Positions 61,021 through 64,000 of a stretch of DNA of 64,000 bases are shown piece by piece. The stretch is from positions 1,488,001 to 1,552,000 of the forward strand of contig JASFAU010000001.1 in assembly GCA_039704465.1 (NCBI GenBank), read 5' to 3'. Every line of letters begins with the position of its first letter. Within the stretch, counting starts at the first letter, position 1. The position numbers and the translations under genes are program-made. Under the pieces are notes generated by a model, which searched no databases, had not been told where the DNA came from, and worked only from the letters and a program-made list of their open reading frames with translations. The DNA is from Plasmodiophora brassicae (lineage: Eukaryota; Endomyxa; Phytomyxea; Plasmodiophorida; Plasmodiophoridae).

Positions 61021-61225
61021 ACCTGTCTGTCGTGCTATGTGCTTCCGCAATTTGGCATGCCGAGGTCATACACCTCGAACGCCACCGCTTGATCTGACGG
61101 TAGTCTACGCCGTGCTCCTGGCTCGTTCGGTATCCCTTGCCAGGTTCCTCATAGGCCTCAAGAGCAACGGCAATCTTCTCGCCGCGGGAGTAGCGGACGA
61201 CACCACGGGCAATAGTCCCGCCCAA
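61019..61225 (-). pseudogene. Fragment of a transposon-like HTH DNA-binding domain
   Basis: A 68-codon frame has GVVRYSRGEKIAVALEAYEE and GYRTSQEHGVDYRQIKRWRS. The pattern, a basic start, K..AV..Y, then a second helix ending in IKRWR, is that of the N-terminal HTH of many eukaryotic DNA transposases. Nothing like a catalytic DDE domain follows. It lies beside the copia relic, so an element graveyard is likely. Confidence 0.45.
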
Positions 61226-61517
61226 ATATTAACCATCTCCGGCCGATTGGAAACGCCGTTAGCATAGTTGTCTGCGCCACATTCGTTTCAGGGTACGTCC
61301 TCATTGACTATTCCTGGGAATAATCCGCCGGCGCCGATAGACGTGTCGCCTGCTCTCGGCGTGTTGCCACTTGCCCGGTAGTCGCGTCCGCAGTGGCCCG
61401 ACGAACGCAGACTGCAAAACAGGCGTCCAGAACTTCTGCACAAACAGGACGCGTTGGTTTTTGCGCATTCCGGCGGCGCCGTCGACTTTCTGCGTGTGCG
61501 CGGGCCCGCCGCCGGCG

Positions 61518-62257
61518 ATGGCGGCAAACGCGGACAGGACGCCCCACTGGATCGTCCTGTACTTCAGGAAATGGAACGGGATGGTCGGCGTCAAGTCGCG
61601 GCCGCCTCCCGCCCTCACCGAGACGTTCTTTTCGATGCTGGCGGCGTTCGCGTCGATGCTCGTCGTCGCCGGCGTCATCCGCCTATCGCCGATCACGACG
61701 TCCGACCAGAACCTGTTGCTGTCGTCGTTCGGCGCGTCTGCTGTCCTGCTGTACCATGAAATTGACGCACCTGTTACACAACCGACGAATGTCCTCGGCG
61801 GCACGCTCTGTAGGAATCCGCGTACGTCGATGACCGATGGTAATCTGACCGGCGACCAGTATCGTCCGTGATCGGGGTATCGGTGGCGAGACTGATCCCA
61901 CGATCACTGTCTTCGTGGTTGGGCGGAGCGGTGGCCGTAGCGCTGAGTATCGGCGCCATGGGGCTGAGCAACACGATGCATCCGCCCGCAGGTGCCATTG
62001 CACTAACGGCTGTCATCGGCAGCGATTATCTCAAAGGACTGGGATTCTATTTCGTCCTGCAGCCTGCATTGTTCGGGACGGTCGTCATGCTGCTCTGTGC
62101 GCTCCTGATCAACAATCTGCACCCGGTCAGGCGGTTCCCTCGAAGCTGGTTCAACGTCCATGCCTATCAGCCATCGCAAGAACGCTGTGACGACGTTGCC
62201 AACGATTCTGCCGAGTTGCAAGATAGTCGTTCCTATTCAGATTTCATGCCCGGTTAA
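61518..62257 (+). CDS. HPP-family integral membrane protein
   Basis: Two exons (61518-61809, 61860-62257; 50-bp intron) encode 229 residues. The HPP family pattern is present in order: a helix TETFFSMLAAFASMLVVAGV, SFGASAVLLYHEIDAPVTQP + NVLGGTLLSSVIGVSVA across the splice, the signature NTMHPPAGAIALTAVIG, a fourth helix, and NNLHPVRRFP. Four membrane helices result. Plant relatives of this family are chloroplast nitrite carriers; bacterial ones are anion transporters. The substrate here is unknown. The start MAANADRTPHWIVLYF was chosen; upstream frame content is poor. Confidence 0.9.
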
Positions 62258-62411
62258 TGTGCCGTACTGTCTGATGACGTGTTTGCTCGGGAGACGGGTC
62301 TAGGTAGTACTGAGACAGCATCCGGCAAGGTCGCGGGCGCGCTCCGCCTGATTCCTTCGTGGATGACCGTTGCCGGATGCCCGACTTCGTCACTAACGGA
62401 TCGTTTCGTAT

Positions 62412-63545
62412 TTATTTCCATAGGTGCCTCAGTGTACGCCGAGGGGCGCCGTGTACGTATCGGCCAGTGATCCAATCGTGCTCGCGAATTTGGTCGATTG
62501 TCGGCCTTCTGTCGGCAGCATGTGTCAGAATCCAATCGACCAGGTGCCTGGCCTGGTCTGAGACGTGGTCAGGCAGAGGGGGATAGTCGCCCGTTCGGGC
62601 GCATGCGACCGACGCAAACGGTTCGTGTGCAGCCAGCATGATGTACAGGACGCAGCCCAAGCTCCAGACATCGGACAGATCCCCCCGGTAGTCCTGCCCA
62701 CTGTACTTCTCAGGGGCATTGTAGGTATCTGTTCCATACGGCGATGTCGTCCAAAGGTGCCCCGGGCGAAATCCGCCCTCAGCGTGGCCGAAATCAGAAA
62801 GCAGGACGTGCGTCCGATCGCACGTGAGGAGCACGTTCTCGGGCTTGATGTCGTGGTGGACGATTCCAGCTCGATGACATATTTCGACGGCATCCAGCAG
62901 TTGGATGAACAGAGACCGGGCATGATCTTCGGCCAGAGGACGTCCATGCGCGGCAACAAGGTCGAACAGGTCGCCTTCGGCCTCCTCCATAACGATGTAC
63001 GAGAGCGCGGGCATGTCGACGAAGTCGTGCACATTGACGATATTGCAGTGACGGTCGACTATACAGTGCAGGGCGAACTCCAGGTACAGGTCAGGAGTGG
63101 TCTGGTCCTTTCGTACGACTTTGATGGCGACTCGCGTGCCGGAGTGAAGATTAATTGCTTGGTAGATACGTCCGAATCCTCCATTCCCAAGCAGGCCGGT
63201 GATCTGGTACCTGTCGCGCAGCAGCAGATATCGTAGATAGACCTCCCACTTGTCACCCTGCTCCCGGTCGTCCCCTTCTACGTCCGGTACAACTGACAGA
63301 TCCGCTACAGCGATGCTGCTGGGCATCTCATCCGCTCTGGCGAAACCTTCGCTCCCGATATGGTGGTCAGATACATGCCTTTTGACGCCGCTAGCAGAGT
63401 CCGCCAGGCGGCGTCCTTGAACACCGTTCCAAACGTCAATCCAGTGCCGTTCATCGACGGTTCCCGTCGTGCAGTTCCTGTCGGCCGTGACGGTTGCTGA
63501 AGCTACCGCCATCAGGCTGGCCAGCATGCCTGCGTACAGCATCAT
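62412..63545 (-). CDS. Ser/Thr protein kinase with N-terminal signal peptide (HHD type)
   Basis: An intronless frame of 377 residues. The start MMLYAGMLASLMAVASATVT looks like a cleavable signal peptide (hydrophobic core, A-T-A before DRNC). About 90 polar residues follow, then a full kinase domain: glycine loop GNGGFGRIY, lysine VAIKVV, catalytic loop IVHHDIKPENVL (HHD in place of HRD), DFGHAE, APEKYSG, and DVWSLGCVLYIML. The Lys, Asp and DFG residues are all kept, so activity is expected. There is no second membrane span, so it would be secreted or luminal. It is probably a CaMK/SNF1-like fold by sequence style. Confidence 0.85.
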   Translation of the reverse strand: MMLYAGMLASLMAVASATVTADRNCTTGTVDERHWIDVWNGVQGRRLADSASGVKRHVSDHHIGSEGFARADEMPSSIAVADLSVVPDVEGDDREQGDKWEVYLRYLLLRDRYQITGLLGNGGFGRIYQAINLHSGTRVAIKVVRKDQTTPDLYLEFALHCIVDRHCNIVNVHDFVDMPALSYIVMEEAEGDLFDLVAAHGRPLAEDHARSLFIQLLDAVEICHRAGIVHHDIKPENVLLTCDRTHVLLSDFGHAEGGFRPGHLWTTSPYGTDTYNAPEKYSGQDYRGDLSDVWSLGCVLYIMLAAHEPFASVACARTGDYPPLPDHVSDQARHLVDWILTHAADRRPTIDQIREHDWITGRYVHGAPRRTLRHLWK

Positions 63546-64000
63546 GCTGCCGAAGTATCAATGTTAAGCGCGGCCAGCACCGGCGGAAGGAACCCTTCAG
63601 CTCGACGTCTGCCTTTTGCCCCTTGCTGCAGCTGCGAAGCAACTTGCAGACTCGAGCCAAATATAGACCGGGTCGGAACTGCGCGGTACCTACTCCACCA
63701 CATTGCGGAGAAGGAGGCTGCGAACCTGCGTATGGCGGAACATAGAATAGTCTGAGCTTGATAAATGGGATATGGAATGTCCACCTGTTGGTCTAGAATC
63801 CATCGCCGGTCAGTCCTGCTCGTCGGCAACGCCCCCCAAACGAATCGTTTTCCACGATCTGTCGCAAATCCATAACGTATTGCGCCAAACGGAACCTACC
63901 CATTACTGGGACATACCTAGAACGGCTCCGATGCCCCGGTCGGGTCACTCCAACGGACCGGTGACTCGTTTCATGCATGCAGGTGACTCTTTCATGCTTA
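63546..64000. other. Intergenic region at right edge
   Basis: The last 455 bp hold no recognised exon or RNA gene. A short direct repeat sits at the very end (listed separately). Confidence 0.5.
63961..63997. repeat. Short direct repeat
   Basis: GTGACTCGTTTCATGC is followed after six bases by GTGACTCTTTCATGC, a near-perfect 15-16 bp direct repeat at the window edge. It may be the start of a longer array outside the window. Confidence 0.6.

Larger units (their letters stand above)
60831..61517. other. Repeat-derived intergenic region
   Basis: A 687-bp region lies between the copia relic and the HPP gene. It holds a degenerate tandem repeat (60,930-61,020) and a transposase-like HTH fragment (61,019-61,225), listed separately. 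The remainder shows no recognised exon. Confidence 0.5.

Overview
This window is nuclear DNA of a compact, GC-rich eukaryotic microbe. About 45 protein genes lie on both strands with short gaps. Most are split by very short spliceosomal introns, usually 44-65 bp (range seen 42-106), GT-AG with one likely GC-AG. Many introns carry a CTAAC or TACTAAC branch-point-like motif shortly before the acceptor. Nearly all reading frames close exactly when these introns are removed, which is the main support for the gene models. Centrin, an LC8 dynein light chain and a dynein-stalk-like protein imply a flagellated or microtubule-rich stage. The mix of plant-type PFK, plant-like NDUFS5, HPR/RAP proteins, secreted proteins and tiny introns in GC-rich DNA fits a plasmodiophorid rhizarian (Plasmodiophora or Spongospora type). 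That placement is inference from general features and was not tested by any search.

Region 1-13.7 kb: a partial membrane protein, a DHYC-type palmitoyltransferase, small acidic or membrane proteins of unknown role, LC8 dynein light chain, a bZIP factor, a tail-anchored protein, a Ulp1/SENP SUMO protease, centrin, a single Myb-like protein and a 512-residue unknown. Region 13.7-30 kb: a complete 15-exon P4-ATPase lipid flippase, a coiled-coil protein, an orphan protein with a dynein microtubule-binding-domain-like end, ALG2, a signal-peptide glycoprotein with an N-glycosylation-sequon repeat stalk, a coiled-coil protein, and two tandem paralogous RAP-domain proteins of the mitochondrial RNA-binding type.

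Region 30-44 kb: a USP22/Ubp8-like deubiquitinase, an F-box/ankyrin protein, a triple-SANT protein, ALG13, two tandem intronless methyltransferases, a coiled-coil protein with weak MAD1 resemblance and a DDX31/Dbp7-like helicase. Region 44-52 kb: NDUFS5, a plant-type phosphofructokinase with an N-terminal membrane segment, a small secreted protein, two unknowns, and a 2-oxoglutarate dehydrogenase E2 with two lipoyl domains. Region 52-64 kb: MEMO1, a Cys-rich unknown, a multi-pass membrane protein, an ankyrin protein, an NDR kinase lacking its MOB-binding arm, an unknown enzyme-like protein, a PAP2 phosphatase, relics of a Ty1/copia element and of another transposase-like HTH, an HPP membrane protein, and a protein kinase with an apparent signal peptide.

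Functional links: ALG2 and ALG13 act in the same dolichol-linked oligosaccharide pathway. PFK, E2o and NDUFS5 belong to central energy metabolism, and the two RAP proteins probably serve mitochondrial RNA. USP22-like, SANT, Myb and bZIP genes are regulatory. There is no operon logic; divergent pairs share short promoters.
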